Below are positions 25,581 to 35,368 of a stretch of DNA of 64,000 nucleotides, piece by piece. This DNA comes from Ferruginibacter sp. Its GTDB lineage: Bacteria; Bacteroidota; Bacteroidia; Chitinophagales; Chitinophagaceae. Where the stretch lies: NCBI GenBank assembly GCA_028288705.1, contig JAQBNH010000003.1, positions 124,001 to 188,000 on the forward strand. The letters run 5' to 3'. The first letter of the stretch is position 1, and each line of letters starts with the position of its first letter. Made by a program: the position numbers and the translations under genes. The notes below the pieces were generated by a model. That model was not told the origin of the DNA. It did not search any database and saw only the letters and a list, made by a program, of their open reading frames with translations.

Positions 25581-27860
25581 ATGATGAAAAAAATCTTCCT
25601 TTCCCTTGTATTGATCATTTCTTTTGGTGCTGCCTTCGCACAGGAATTTTCAGAAGCTTATGCCGAAACACAACGACAAAATGCCTTAGCCGCATACCCT
25701 GAAAATAAATGGGATAGCCTCCGTTGCGCCTGGTATGGTGAATGCAATACAAACGTTCCACCTGCCTCTTTCACGAGCAGTTGCCCCTTAAATAAGAGAA
25801 TGTTTGGCTGGCATGCGATCGGGACATCATCCAGCAGCTACCAGTGGAGTTTATTATCAGATCTTTCTTATTTCTCCTACCAGGTTGATCCTGCAACAGG
25901 TAATGCCACCAATGCTTCACAGATTACTGCGATGGCCAGCAATTCAACCGTGGTAACTGCATTGGCAAACGGAACGAGGGTTAACCTCACAGTGACATTA
26001 TTTAATACGACAAACGAATTTTCTACTTTCTTCAATAGCGCTTCCGCACAATCACAATTAATCACGAACCTGATCGCTGCCATACAGGCGGCAAACGCAA
26101 CAGGCATTAATATTGATTTTGAAGGCACGGGTTTGAGTACCACTTACCTGACTGCCTTTACTAATTTCCTCAATACATTATCGTCACAATTACATAGCGC
26201 GATCCCGGGCTCAGAATTATCCATCGACCTGCAGGGAAGCGCGGTAACAAATGCTTATATGACCGCATTGTTGCCATCCATTGATTTGTTTATTTTGATG
26301 GGTTACGATTACTACTGGGGCGGACAATTATATCCTGGCCCGGTGGCGCCGACTTACCAGTTTCCAAAGCATCCTTCAGATCCAAACGGTCATGGCAGTG
26401 TTTCCAATGATCTGAACAATATGTTGAAGATTGTTCCTGCAAATAAAGCATTGCTCGCGATGCCTTACTACGGCCGTCGCTGGAAAACCACGAACGGTTG
26501 TGTAATTCCTGCGTCAGGAAATGCAGCGAGCATCAGCACGCAGACTTACACCCAGTACAAACAAAATACGAGCGGGTATTATAATTCACCGATCCGGGAA
26601 ACAAATACGTTTAACGCTTACAACTGTTTCACCGATGTAAGTGCTGTGGCCAATGAACAATTTATGGATGACAGCTTTAGCCTGCAACGCAAATACGATA
26701 TCATCAAACAACGCGGATTGGCTGGTGGGGCAGTCTGGCGTCTGGGTTATGATGCAGGTTACAACGATTGCTGGGATCTTGCCAACAACAACCTGAGCAA
26801 CTGTTACACTGCACCGCCAACGGATGTGTTGTATGATATGGGTGGGCCGACAGGCAACTATCACAATGCAGAAAAATATTATTTCACGGTTGCCCCGCAG
26901 GATGCAGCAACGGTAACACTCACATTCGAAACTTTCGATATGGAAGCCAACTGGGATTCGCTCTGGATCTATGATGGTGTAGATACATTTGCCAATAAGA
27001 TCGGGAAATTTTCAGGAACGGCTTTACCGGCACCTGTTACGGCTTACAGCGGCGCTATGACGTTTAAGTTTTATTCCGATAACGCCACCAACCGTCTTGG
27101 CTACAAAGCAGTTTATACATCCACAAAGCGGTACTATTCTGTTAATTCAGGAAGCTGGAGCGATCCTGCAACCTGGTTACCGGGAACAGTTCCTGGCCCG
27201 GGCGATTCTGTGATCATCCGCGCAGGCCACACGGTAGTGGCCAACATTAATGCAACAGTGAAGAATATAAATATCAATACCGGTGGCAAGCTGCAGATCA
27301 ATGATCCGGCTGTTAGCATAACGGTAGGAGACAACAGCAATAAAACAAAGAAGATGGTGAACAACGGCGAACTGGAAATCAGCGCCGGTAATTTAATCAT
27401 CAACGGCAACCTGGCGGTAAATGCAGGCGCAAGCTTTACCCAATCCGGGGGAACGTTAACGATCGATGCCAATACAGGAACTGCTGCAACCAGCATCGCC
27501 GATGGCATACACCTGTACAATATTTCTCCTTCCGTTGCTGCCTTTAATTTTTCGGGTGGAACCTTAAGTATTATTGATCCGCCATTGGGCGCTACCAGCC
27601 AGGCAATTAATTGCCCGCTGAATTTTGGAGCAGGAAGCATTGTAGCTTTTGGAAATGGCGTATCAACGATCGCATCAGCAAATACCAATGGTTTTGGTGG
27701 AGACTTGCTGCCGGCTCAAATCGGGCAAATGATCCTGGATGCGGCAACAACAGGCAACAATCGTCATTTTCAAAATATAAACCCCTTGAAAATAAAAACC
27801 AATTGCACCGTTCTTTCGGGCAACCTGGTACAAAATGGTTTGCTGGAAATTGTGAACTAA
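25581..27860 (+). CDS. GH18 chitinase-like protein with CUB and G8-like regions
   Basis: 759 residues; ATG codons at 25581 and 25584 are both possible. After a signal peptide (MMKKIFLSLVLIISFGAAFA) comes a GH18 TIM barrel (about 60-400) with TGINIDFEG, in which the catalytic Glu of DxxDxDxE is kept but the first two Asp are Thr and Asn. A CUB-like domain follows (about 430-515, FETFDMEANWDSLWIYDG), then SGSWSDPATWLPGTVPG with repeated NINTGG and NLIINGNL strands like a beta-helix or G8 region. It ends LENG-like at EIVN without a sorting domain. It overlaps the stop of the convergent gene by 4 bp. Probably acts on chitin-type polymers outside the cell. Confidence 0.85.
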   Translation: MMKKIFLSLVLIISFGAAFAQEFSEAYAETQRQNALAAYPENKWDSLRCAWYGECNTNVPPASFTSSCPLNKRMFGWHAIGTSSSSYQWSLLSDLSYFSYQVDPATGNATNASQITAMASNSTVVTALANGTRVNLTVTLFNTTNEFSTFFNSASAQSQLITNLIAAIQAANATGINIDFEGTGLSTTYLTAFTNFLNTLSSQLHSAIPGSELSIDLQGSAVTNAYMTALLPSIDLFILMGYDYYWGGQLYPGPVAPTYQFPKHPSDPNGHGSVSNDLNNMLKIVPANKALLAMPYYGRRWKTTNGCVIPASGNAASISTQTYTQYKQNTSGYYNSPIRETNTFNAYNCFTDVSAVANEQFMDDSFSLQRKYDIIKQRGLAGGAVWRLGYDAGYNDCWDLANNNLSNCYTAPPTDVLYDMGGPTGNYHNAEKYYFTVAPQDAATVTLTFETFDMEANWDSLWIYDGVDTFANKIGKFSGTALPAPVTAYSGAMTFKFYSDNATNRLGYKAVYTSTKRYYSVNSGSWSDPATWLPGTVPGPGDSVIIRAGHTVVANINATVKNININTGGKLQINDPAVSITVGDNSNKTKKMVNNGELEISAGNLIINGNLAVNAGASFTQSGGTLTIDANTGTAATSIADGIHLYNISPSVAAFNFSGGTLSIIDPPLGATSQAINCPLNFGAGSIVAFGNGVSTIASANTNGFGGDLLPAQIGQMILDAATTGNNRHFQNINPLKIKTNCTVLSGNLVQNGLLEIVN

Positions 27861-28927
27861 GGCTGTTTCACAGCTTTTTGAATGAACCGGATGGTCCCGC
27901 TCTTTTGCAGATCTGAAGTGATCCGAACTTCGTAACGTTTGTTACCATCGGTCACCACCATCAGCGCTGTATTGGGCGGGATCGTACCCAGGTTCTCTGC
28001 GTACATCACCAGCTCGTTTACATTGCCGTCTATTTCAATCGTGAGGGAAAGCGGTTTATCGGTGAGGCGTTTGCGGGAGACAAGCAACGCTTTATTGTAG
28101 AACAGGGAGATGCTGTCACCGTCAATTTCGCCGTTATCATACAAATCTACTTTTACGATCTTATTTTCTACCTCGATCGTTTTTAATACCGCGGTGTTTC
28201 TTTTTTCAAAAGCGCTTAAGGGCATATTGATCTTCGGTGTAACAACAACAACGGGCTGTTGCTCCTGTTTGCTGAACGTATCCCTGCTGCGCGATAAAAT
28301 GGAAAGGTTATCCGGTAATTTTGGCTGAGGTTTTTCGGGCGTTTTTTTATTAACTACCGGTGCCGTGTTTTTTGCAATCGCAGTCTTGCTGACAACGACA
28401 GGTTTCTTTTTAACCGGAACAGATTTCGCCGTGCTGTTATTAAAATTCGGGTAAGCAGATTTTAATGCACGTCTTTTCAGGGAGGTTAAGCCAAAGCCGC
28501 AACTGCCTGCCTGGTTAGGTGCAGGTGCCCATTTGCCCTGCAGGATCTCTCCGTCTGATTCAGGGTCCTTGCTATAAGATAAAGTATGTACCTGGAAACA
28601 GTTACTGATCTCGACCGGCACATTGGTTTTTGTTCTTTCGATCTCCGTTACCTGTAAGGTTTTTGCTTTTAGATTAAGGGTGCCGCGCACTTTGCAGATC
28701 GTATAATATTTCTTCCCGCCATCCGTAAAATAAGTGTAAGAAAACCCGGTAATCACGGTTCCCCTGCAATCGAGATCCAGCACATATTCGCAGGTTTCTC
28801 CGCCCCAGCCGGTATAACCGGAACTGTTTTCAACAAACTGGCCTTTCCACTGCCCGCTAAAACTTTGGGCTGATAAAAGACTGCTAACGGATAGTGCGGT
28901 AAAAAAAAATAGTAAACGTAGTTTCAT
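27857..28927 (-). CDS. Secreted protein, Pro/Lys-rich linker (paralogue of gene at 54312)
   Basis: 356 residues, ATG at 28927. The signal peptide is MKLRLLFFFTALSVSSLLSA. The N-terminal domain (about 22-150) contains SGQWKGQF and a Cys pair region (CEYVLDLDCRG). A disordered Lys/Pro/Thr linker (about 165-215) follows, then a C-terminal domain (about 235-350) with VDLYDNGEIDGDSIS and AENLGTIPPNTALMVVTDG. The C-terminal domain is clearly homologous to that of the gene at 54312-55355. Probable extracellular or periplasmic protein; no enzyme motif seen. Confidence 0.75.
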   Translation of the reverse strand: MKLRLLFFFTALSVSSLLSAQSFSGQWKGQFVENSSGYTGWGGETCEYVLDLDCRGTVITGFSYTYFTDGGKKYYTICKVRGTLNLKAKTLQVTEIERTKTNVPVEISNCFQVHTLSYSKDPESDGEILQGKWAPAPNQAGSCGFGLTSLKRRALKSAYPNFNNSTAKSVPVKKKPVVVSKTAIAKNTAPVVNKKTPEKPQPKLPDNLSILSRSRDTFSKQEQQPVVVVTPKINMPLSAFEKRNTAVLKTIEVENKIVKVDLYDNGEIDGDSISLFYNKALLVSRKRLTDKPLSLTIEIDGNVNELVMYAENLGTIPPNTALMVVTDGNKRYEVRITSDLQKSGTIRFIQKAVKQP

Positions 28928-29017
28928 CTGTTGGTTAAATATGTTTTGCCTGCTGCTTGGTTAGGGCCAATGTATCAAAGATATTTTAGATTAATTTTCC
29001 CTTAGCAAAGAGTTCGT

Positions 29018-29025
29018 TAAATTTG
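29018..29025 (+). promoter_or_regulatory. Promoter -7 box of thrS-infC
   Basis: TAAATTTG matches the Bacteroidota -7 consensus TAnnTTTG exactly and lies 33 bp before the thrS ATG. No clear -33 element is seen upstream. Confidence 0.55.
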
Positions 29026-29058
29026 CAGTTCTATAAATCAGACGAACTTAGATAAAAC

Positions 29059-31014
29059 ATGATAAAGATCACATTACCGGACGGTTCCATCAGGGAATAT
29101 GAGGCAGGAACTTCCGCACTTGGCGTGGCGAAATCCATCAGCGAAGGGTTGGCAAGAAAAGTACTGGCTGCCAGTATTAACGGGCAGGTTTGGGATGCTA
29201 CGCGCCCGATTGAAACAGATGCAAGCCTGAAATTACTGACCTGGGACGATAACGAAGCAAAATCAACTTTCTGGCATTCTACCGCGCATTTGATGGCGGA
29301 AGCCGTGCAGACGATGTTTCCTGGCGTAAAGTTTTGGGTAGGCCCTGCGATCGATAAAGGTTTCTATTATGATATGGATCTGGGAGATCGCCAGATGAGT
29401 GAAGATGACCTGGTGAAGCTGGAGAAGAAGATGAGCGAACTCGCGAAGCAGAACAATGCTTATGAGCGCAAGCCGATTAGTAAGGCAGATGCGGTACAAT
29501 ATTTTACAGAAAAGGGTGATGAATATAAACTCGATTTATTAAGTAACCTGGCAGATGGTGAGATCACTTTCTACACACAAGGGGGCTTCACAGATCTTTG
29601 CCGCGGGCCGCATATACCGGCTACCGGAAGCATCAAAGCCGTTAAATTAACCAGCGTTGCCGGTGCCTACTGGAAGGGCGACGAAAAGAATAAACAGCTT
29701 ACCCGAATTTACGGGGTGTCATTTCCTGCGCAGAAAGAACTGGATGAATACCTGCTGATGCTGGAAGAAGCAAAGAAAAGGGATCATCGCAAACTGGGTA
29801 AAGAATTGGGTATTTACACAATGGATGATGATATCGGGCAAGGCCTTCCGCTATGGATGCCCAACGGGACGATCATCATTGAAGAACTGGAAAAGCTGGC
29901 GAAAGAAACAGAGAATGCTGCAGGATACAAACGCGTGGTTACACCGCATATCGCCAAAGAAAACCTCTACATCACCAGCGGACATTTGCCTTATTATGCA
30001 GATAGTATGTTTCCGCCGATGGAAATGGACGGAACCAAATATTACCTGAAGGCGATGAACTGCCCGCATCACCATAAAATTTTCGATGCCGAGCAGAAAA
30101 GTTATAAAGACCTGCCTTATCGTATTGCCGAGTATGGTACCTGCTACCGTTACGAGCAAAGCGGTGAGTTATTTGGCCTGATGCGCGTTCGCTGCCTGCA
30201 TATGAATGATGCCCATATCTATTGCAGCAAGGAACAGTTTGCCCAGGAATTCCGCGCCGTAAATGACATGTATATTAAGTACTTCAACATTTTTGGCGTA
30301 GATAAATACGTAATGCGGCTCAGTTTGCACGATCCTAAAAAACTGGGACAGAAATATGTAGACGAACCGGAACTCTGGAAAGAAACGGAAACCATGGTGC
30401 GCAATGTATTGATCGAATCGAATATTCCGTTCGTGGAAGTACAGGATGAGGCGGCGTTTTATGGTCCGAAAATTGACGTTCAGATCTGGAGTGCGATCGG
30501 CCGTGAATTCACCCTGGCAACCAACCAGGTCGATTTCAACAGTGGCAATAAATTCAAACTATCGTACACCAATCAGAACAATGCGGCGGAAGTACCGTTA
30601 ATCATTCACCGGGCGCCGCTGGGCACGCATGAACGTTTCATCGGTTTCTTACTGGAGCATTACGCAGGTAAGTTTCCCGCCTGGCTGGCACCTTTGCAGG
30701 TAAAGGTCCTGCCGATCAGCGATAAGTTTATGGACTACGCAAATACAATTTTGGAAACCCTGAAAAAAGCGGATATTCGCGTAGAAATTGACGACAGGAA
30801 CGAGAAGATCGGTAAGAAGATCCGCGATACCGAAATGGCAAAAGTGCCTTATATGCTGGTGATCGGGGAGAAAGAGATGAACGAACGCCAGGTCGCGGTT
30901 CGACGCCAGGGGAAAGGTGATGCAGGGGTAAAAGGACTGGACGAGTTTGTCGCTGATCTGGTTGAAGAAATTAAAGCAAGAAGGGCTGATGTTGAAGAAC
31001 CAGCCCAGGCATAA
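29059..31014 (+). CDS. thrS: Threonine--tRNA ligase
   Basis: 651 residues, ATG at 29059; full length for the family. It charges tRNA-Thr. The N-terminal TGS domain starts IKITLPDGSIREYEAGTS; the editing domain holds HSTAHLMAEA with its zinc-site-like His residues; the catalytic core carries class II motifs with the zinc-binding Cys in MNCPHHH (near residue 335) and motif 2 around RYEQSGELFGLMRVR; HRAPLGTHERFIGFLLEHY is motif 3. The C-terminal anticodon-binding domain starts near 545 (VKVLPISDKFM). infC follows 120 bp downstream, the order conserved in many bacteria. Confidence 0.97.
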   Translation: MIKITLPDGSIREYEAGTSALGVAKSISEGLARKVLAASINGQVWDATRPIETDASLKLLTWDDNEAKSTFWHSTAHLMAEAVQTMFPGVKFWVGPAIDKGFYYDMDLGDRQMSEDDLVKLEKKMSELAKQNNAYERKPISKADAVQYFTEKGDEYKLDLLSNLADGEITFYTQGGFTDLCRGPHIPATGSIKAVKLTSVAGAYWKGDEKNKQLTRIYGVSFPAQKELDEYLLMLEEAKKRDHRKLGKELGIYTMDDDIGQGLPLWMPNGTIIIEELEKLAKETENAAGYKRVVTPHIAKENLYITSGHLPYYADSMFPPMEMDGTKYYLKAMNCPHHHKIFDAEQKSYKDLPYRIAEYGTCYRYEQSGELFGLMRVRCLHMNDAHIYCSKEQFAQEFRAVNDMYIKYFNIFGVDKYVMRLSLHDPKKLGQKYVDEPELWKETETMVRNVLIESNIPFVEVQDEAAFYGPKIDVQIWSAIGREFTLATNQVDFNSGNKFKLSYTNQNNAAEVPLIIHRAPLGTHERFIGFLLEHYAGKFPAWLAPLQVKVLPISDKFMDYANTILETLKKADIRVEIDDRNEKIGKKIRDTEMAKVPYMLVIGEKEMNERQVAVRRQGKGDAGVKGLDEFVADLVEEIKARRADVEEPAQA

Positions 31015-31134
31015 ATAACGGGGTTTGCAGGAGTTAAGAACCATTTGCCCGGGGAAAAACAACTGCAGTTCTTGTAATAACAGGTTTACCTTAGGTAGAT
31101 CAATAACAACAATATTGTAAATTAAAAAACGTAA

Positions 31135-31791
31135 ATGGCATTTCCACCAAGAGCCCCGCGGGGAGCATTTAACCCACGGTTTAAAAAAGAACAACAACAG
31201 GAACACCGTACCAATCACATGATCAAAGCACCGGAAGTGCGTTTGGTTGGTGAAAACATTGAACCCGGCGTTTATTCATTGGCAGAAGCTAATGGTTTCG
31301 CTAAATCACAACAACTCGACCTTGTTGAGATTTCTCCAGGCGCTAACCCGCCGGTTTGCAGGATCATCGATTACAATAAATTCCTGTACGAAGAAAAGAA
31401 GAAGAAAAAAGAAATGAAGGCGAAATCCAAAACCAGCGAGGTGAAGGAAATTCGTTTTACGCCCAATACGGATGATCACGATTTTGAATTTAAAGTGAAA
31501 CATGCCGAGAAATTTTTGAAAGAGGGAGATAAGGTAAAAGCACACGTACAATTTAAAGGACGCGCGATCATGTTTAAAGAACGCGGAGAATTGTTACTGT
31601 TGAAATTTGCCGATCGCCTGAAAGAATCCGGTGCCCTCGAAGGCCTGCCGAAAATGGAAGGTAAAAGGATGCTCGTGATGTTCGCTCCAAAAGCGCAAAA
31701 GAAAAAAACATCTGAACTGGGTAAAAAGATCACTGATAAACCGGAGGCCGCTCCTGAACCGAAGCCGGCTGAAGAAAATAAAGAAGCATAA
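31135..31791 (+). CDS. infC: Translation initiation factor IF-3
   Basis: 218 residues. The start is a normal ATG, not the rare AUU used in enterobacteria. IF-3 binds the 30S subunit and checks the start codon. The N-terminal domain is the VRLVGENIEPGVYSLAEA stretch, preceded by a 35-residue basic extension (FPPRAPRGAFNPRFKKEQQ); a Lys-rich linker (EEKKKKKEMKAKSK) leads to the C-terminal domain with FTPNTDDHDFEFKVKHAEKF. The tail is Ala/Glu/Pro-rich. The usual rpmI and rplT genes do not follow; a terminator comes 7 bp after the stop. Confidence 0.96.
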   Translation: MAFPPRAPRGAFNPRFKKEQQQEHRTNHMIKAPEVRLVGENIEPGVYSLAEANGFAKSQQLDLVEISPGANPPVCRIIDYNKFLYEEKKKKKEMKAKSKTSEVKEIRFTPNTDDHDFEFKVKHAEKFLKEGDKVKAHVQFKGRAIMFKERGELLLLKFADRLKESGALEGLPKMEGKRMLVMFAPKAQKKKTSELGKKITDKPEAAPEPKPAEENKEA

Positions 31792-31797
31792 AAAAAA

Positions 31798-31823
31798 GGG
31801 AACGTTCTGTTCCCTTTTTTTTA
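31798..31823 (+). terminator. Terminator of thrS-infC
   Basis: GGGAAC, a 5-base loop and GTTCCC are followed by nine T. An A-run precedes it. Confidence 0.88.
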
Positions 31824-31883
31824 TCCGCATTTATGGCATGATTTTCATAGATAGGAGGTTGCAAACCTTTAAAATTAAAATTC

Positions 31884-32405
31884 ATGAAAAAACAGTTCTT
31901 CCTTGCGGCTGCCGTAGTTACCGCTGCCGCATTCAGCCTCGCTTCATGCGACAAAAATGATTCGGACAACTCCATGCTGCAGGTACGTATGACCGATGCG
32001 CCAACGGCGCTTGATTCCGTGTTAATTGATATCCGTGAAGTCAGGGTAAAAATGTCAGACGATAGCACCGGTGATGATAACTGGACAAACCTGTCAACAC
32101 AGGCGGGAGTGTATAACCTGTTGTCTTTTCAGAACGGCGTAGATACCTTATTGGCGAGCGGAAGCATACCTGCAGGAAATGTGAAGCAACTTCGTTTCGT
32201 CCTCGGAACAAACAACCGTGTTGTTGCGTCAGGAGTAAGCTACCCGTTAACTGTTCCCAGTGGGGCAGAATCAGGTTTAAAGATCAACCTGAACAAGAAC
32301 ATCAGCTCACCACTTGAAACGTTGTTGATTGATTTCGATGCAGCAGCTTCGATTAAACTGGAACAGGGCGGTTACAAACTTCGCCCCGTACTTAAGATAA
32401 AATAA
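31884..32405 (+). CDS. DUF4382 lipoprotein
   Basis: 173 residues, ATG at 31884. The signal peptide MKKQFFLAAAVVTAAAFSLASC is of lipoprotein type, with Cys at residue 22. The mature part shows the DUF4382 pattern: LQVRMTDAPTALDSVLIDIREVRVKM, then LLSFQNGVDTLLASGSIPAG, QLRFVLGTNN and a C-terminal LDIDFDAA-like strand. DUF4382 proteins are beta-sandwich lipoproteins common in Bacteroidota; function unknown, possibly surface binding. It has its own terminator. Confidence 0.85.
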   Translation: MKKQFFLAAAVVTAAAFSLASCDKNDSDNSMLQVRMTDAPTALDSVLIDIREVRVKMSDDSTGDDNWTNLSTQAGVYNLLSFQNGVDTLLASGSIPAGNVKQLRFVLGTNNRVVASGVSYPLTVPSGAESGLKINLNKNISSPLETLLIDFDAAASIKLEQGGYKLRPVLKIK

Positions 32406-32426
32406 GCAAGCAGGTATTAAAACAAG

Positions 32427-32457
32427 AAGGATGCGCCTAAAAACGCATCCTTTTTTT
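32427..32457 (+). terminator. Terminator of the DUF4382 gene
   Basis: AAGGATGCG, an 8-base loop and CGCATCCTT are followed by a T-run. Confidence 0.85.
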
Positions 32458-32479
32458 ATGAGTCTGCAAAAAAATGTTG

Positions 32480-33436
32480 TTACCAGATCAATGCACTGGC
32501 GCCTAAGATGGCTGCATCCGCTTCCTTAAGTTCACTGTAGATCAGGCGCACTTTATTCTGAAAGATCGGCAGTAAGTTAGCTTCCATATGTTTTCTTGTC
32601 GGCTTCATCAGCAGGTCGCCTGCTTTTGTTAAACCGCCGAACAACACGATCACTTCAGGTGAAGAGAACATCACAAAATTCGCCAGCGACTCTCCCAGGA
32701 TCTGCCCGGTGAAATCGAAAATGCGATTGGCCACATTATCGCCAAGCATCGCGCACTCATAAACGGTTTCACTCGTTAGTTCGTTGATGCTGTAATTGCG
32801 TAGTAAACTTTCTTCCTCGGGATGCGCAGTCAGCAATTCAATGGCGGTCTCACGTACACCCGTAGCCGAAGCGTAGGCCTCCAGGCTGCCCCGCATTTTC
32901 GTGCTTTTATGCAAACGTCCGCCGGGGCGGATAATCGTATGGCCGAGCTCGCCTGCAAAGCCATCATGGCCCAGCACGATCTTTCCGTCGATCACGATGC
33001 CACTGCCAACGCCGGTGCCCAGGGTGATCGTAATAAAATGTTTGCAATCTTTTGTACAACCATAGATCATTTCACCCTGCGCTGCTGCATTCGCATCGTT
33101 GGTGAGTTTGGTGGGAAGGCCAAATTTTTTATGCATCAGGTCGGCGATCGGGATGATGCCTTTCCATTTCAGGTTTGGTGCGTATTCTATGGTTCCTGTA
33201 TAAAAATTACCATTGGGTGCGCCAATACCGATGCCGGCAAAATTATTAAGCCCAACCTGTTCGATCATCGGTTTTAATTTCGCAGCAAGGTCATCCATAA
33301 AATCATCAACGCCTTCGTGCGCATTACTCGGTATCCTGTCCTGCCAAAGGATTTCACCACTGCGGTTAACGATCCCAAATTTCGTGGTGGTGCCGCCGAT
33401 ATCAATTCCAACGGCAAATTGTTTGTCTTGTTCCAT
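32480..33436 (-). CDS. ROK-family sugar kinase (glucokinase-like)
   Basis: 318 residues from ATG at 33436; a TTG nine bases upstream is the only alternative. The ROK fold is clear: FAVGIDIGGTTTKFGIV is the N-terminal phosphate loop, NDANAAAQGE carries the catalytic Asp region, and GTGVGSGIVIDGKIVLGHDGFAGELGH spans the substrate-binding Glu and His. The usual zinc Cys motif CxCGxxGCxE is replaced by RPGGRLHKSTKMRGSLEAYAS, with no Cys ligands. It probably phosphorylates glucose. Its gene follows a sugar transporter gene on the same strand, and glycogen synthesis genes lie divergently upstream. Confidence 0.88.
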   Translation of the reverse strand: MEQDKQFAVGIDIGGTTTKFGIVNRSGEILWQDRIPSNAHEGVDDFMDDLAAKLKPMIEQVGLNNFAGIGIGAPNGNFYTGTIEYAPNLKWKGIIPIADLMHKKFGLPTKLTNDANAAAQGEMIYGCTKDCKHFITITLGTGVGSGIVIDGKIVLGHDGFAGELGHTIIRPGGRLHKSTKMRGSLEAYASATGVRETAIELLTAHPEEESLLRNYSINELTSETVYECAMLGDNVANRIFDFTGQILGESLANFVMFSSPEVIVLFGGLTKAGDLLMKPTRKHMEANLLPIFQNKVRLIYSELKEADAAILGASALIW

Positions 33437-33450
33437 ATCAGTCAAATAGT

Positions 33451-33478
33451 AAAAAAGACAGGTGGTAAGCCTGTCTTT
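33451..33478 (-). terminator. Terminator of the sugar transporter gene
   Basis: On the minus strand AAAGACAGG and CCTGTCTTT surround a 7-base loop, and a T-run follows. It separates the transporter from the kinase gene, so the kinase probably has its own promoter or partial read-through. Confidence 0.78.
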
Positions 33479-33494
33479 ATATCAATGAATATTA

Positions 33495-35216
33495 TTAATG
33501 TCCGCTTGTTGAATTTTGTGAAGCATCACTGATGCCTTGTTTAGCTAAAATCTTTTTCACGATAAACGCGAAGAAAGCGAGGTAAGCAAAACAAAGTGCA
33601 GGAATCAAATAAGACTGGTGAATACCTGCGCCGTCAATTGTGGAATTTGCCTGGAGGTAATCTGCCACTTTACCCTGCAACGGCGGAATGATACCGCCAC
33701 CGAGGATCATCATGATCAGGAATGCCGACCCCTGGCTGGTATATTTACCAAGGCCTGCAACCGATAAAGCAAAAATACTTGGCCACATAATCGAGCAGCA
33801 AAGTCCGCCACTCAGGAACGCATAGATCGCAACAGTTCCGGTTGTTTGAGTACCGATCACCATAGCGGTTACGCCGAGCAAACTGAAGATTAGCAGCGTG
33901 CGTGCAGGTTTTGCATTGCTCACATAAAATGCAGCGATCTGGATCACCACACAAATAATATAATAATACAAGGCATTTACATTGTATCCTGCTACAGAAC
34001 TAACAGCGAGAAGAATGCCGAACGCTACCAACGGTACAATAATTTGTAGAAGCACTTTTGTATTTTTCGACAAATTAAAAGCACTTACAGCACCGGCCCA
34101 GCGGCCGATCATTAAACTGCCCCAGTACATTGAAATATATGGCGTCGCCTCTGAAGCCTGTAATCCGCCAAAATCCTGGTGACGCAATAATTCACCAAGG
34201 TTACTACCCACGGCTACTTCAACCCCTACATACACGAAGATCGCGAGCATCCCCAGCACCAGCTGCGGATATTTCATCGCACCCCAGCCATCGTTATTTT
34301 TTCTTGCACTGAGGTTTGCGATTAACAATCCTAACACCACTACCGCCAATGCACCAAGTAACCATTTCATCCTGTATGATTCCAGGTCATGTTTCTCCAG
34401 ATCAGAAAGGGTAGCAGGATCAATTTTGTAACTATTAAAAACCGGGACGAACATGATGATCAGCAGGCCCGTCATAATAATCAGGCTGTAAAGAGCCTTA
34501 TTAGCTTTTTCTGTTTTTTCTTCGATAATACCTGAAGGCACTTTCTTAGAGAAATGAAACAGCGAAGCGGCAGCAATAAATAATGCGCCCACACAGATAT
34601 ATAATACAATCACTTTTTGCAGGCTGAGTGCAGCAATCTTCTCATCGGTGATCGCAGCGGTTGTTCCAAACAATGCAACCGCTACAACGATGGGCCCGAT
34701 CGTAGTTCCAAAGGAATTGATCGCCCCGCCGAGCGTAACACGGCTCTGGCCGGTAGCAGGATCACCTAAAGTAATGGCGAAGGGCTGGGCAGCTGTTTGT
34801 TGCAAAGAAAACCCCAGGGCAACAATGAATAAGCCAACAAGCATACCCGCAAACGTGTTCGCATTAACGGCGATGATCATTGCCGCAGCACCGAGCGCCG
34901 AAAACAATAAACCATACACGATACTTTTTTTATAACCCCACTTTCCTACAAGGTCTTTACCTCCAAAAGCTCCATAAGCAAACAGTACAAGCGCCCCGAT
35001 ATAATAAGCTGTATAAAAAGCGAAATCGATCAGCTGGCTTTGAAACTGATCTAAATGAAAATAATGTTTACAAAATGGAATGAACACACTGTTACCGGCT
35101 GCAATAAAGCCCCAGAAGAAAAACACAGTGACCAGCGTTCCGAGTGCACCATAATTTGTGGGGATAGAAGGCGTTGCTTTGTTTTCCTGCAACAAGTCGT
35201 TTTGGTATGTTGGCAT
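33495..35216 (-). CDS. Sugar MFS transporter (FucP/GlcP type)
   Basis: 573 residues from ATG at 35216 (MPTYQNDLL); an upstream in-frame start at 35246 has no support. About 14 hydrophobic segments indicate a multipass carrier. The N-terminal half has [19 protein letters not shown] and the [19 protein letters not shown] stretch, both typical of the FucP/glucose-galactose proton symporter branch of the MFS. It most likely imports glucose or a similar hexose with protons at the inner membrane. Downstream kinase and divergent glg genes fit glucose uptake and storage. Confidence 0.88.
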   Translation of the reverse strand: MPTYQNDLLQENKATPSIPTNYGALGTLVTVFFFWGFIAAGNSVFIPFCKHYFHLDQFQSQLIDFAFYTAYYIGALVLFAYGAFGGKDLVGKWGYKKSIVYGLLFSALGAAAMIIAVNANTFAGMLVGLFIVALGFSLQQTAAQPFAITLGDPATGQSRVTLGGAINSFGTTIGPIVVAVALFGTTAAITDEKIAALSLQKVIVLYICVGALFIAAASLFHFSKKVPSGIIEEKTEKANKALYSLIIMTGLLIIMFVPVFNSYKIDPATLSDLEKHDLESYRMKWLLGALAVVVLGLLIANLSARKNNDGWGAMKYPQLVLGMLAIFVYVGVEVAVGSNLGELLRHQDFGGLQASEATPYISMYWGSLMIGRWAGAVSAFNLSKNTKVLLQIIVPLVAFGILLAVSSVAGYNVNALYYYIICVVIQIAAFYVSNAKPARTLLIFSLLGVTAMVIGTQTTGTVAIYAFLSGGLCCSIMWPSIFALSVAGLGKYTSQGSAFLIMMILGGGIIPPLQGKVADYLQANSTIDGAGIHQSYLIPALCFAYLAFFAFIVKKILAKQGISDASQNSTSGH

Positions 35217-35368
35217 ATTTATCGATTTGAATGCTGAAAATAGCAAGAAATTCCATCACGTTGAAAATTACTTTGTACTTTTTACACAAAGCCCTTCTTT
35301 AAAACAGAAATGAATATTTGTATTTAAGAATATCCTCCTTAAATTCATTCAAATATTTTTCGCAACGC

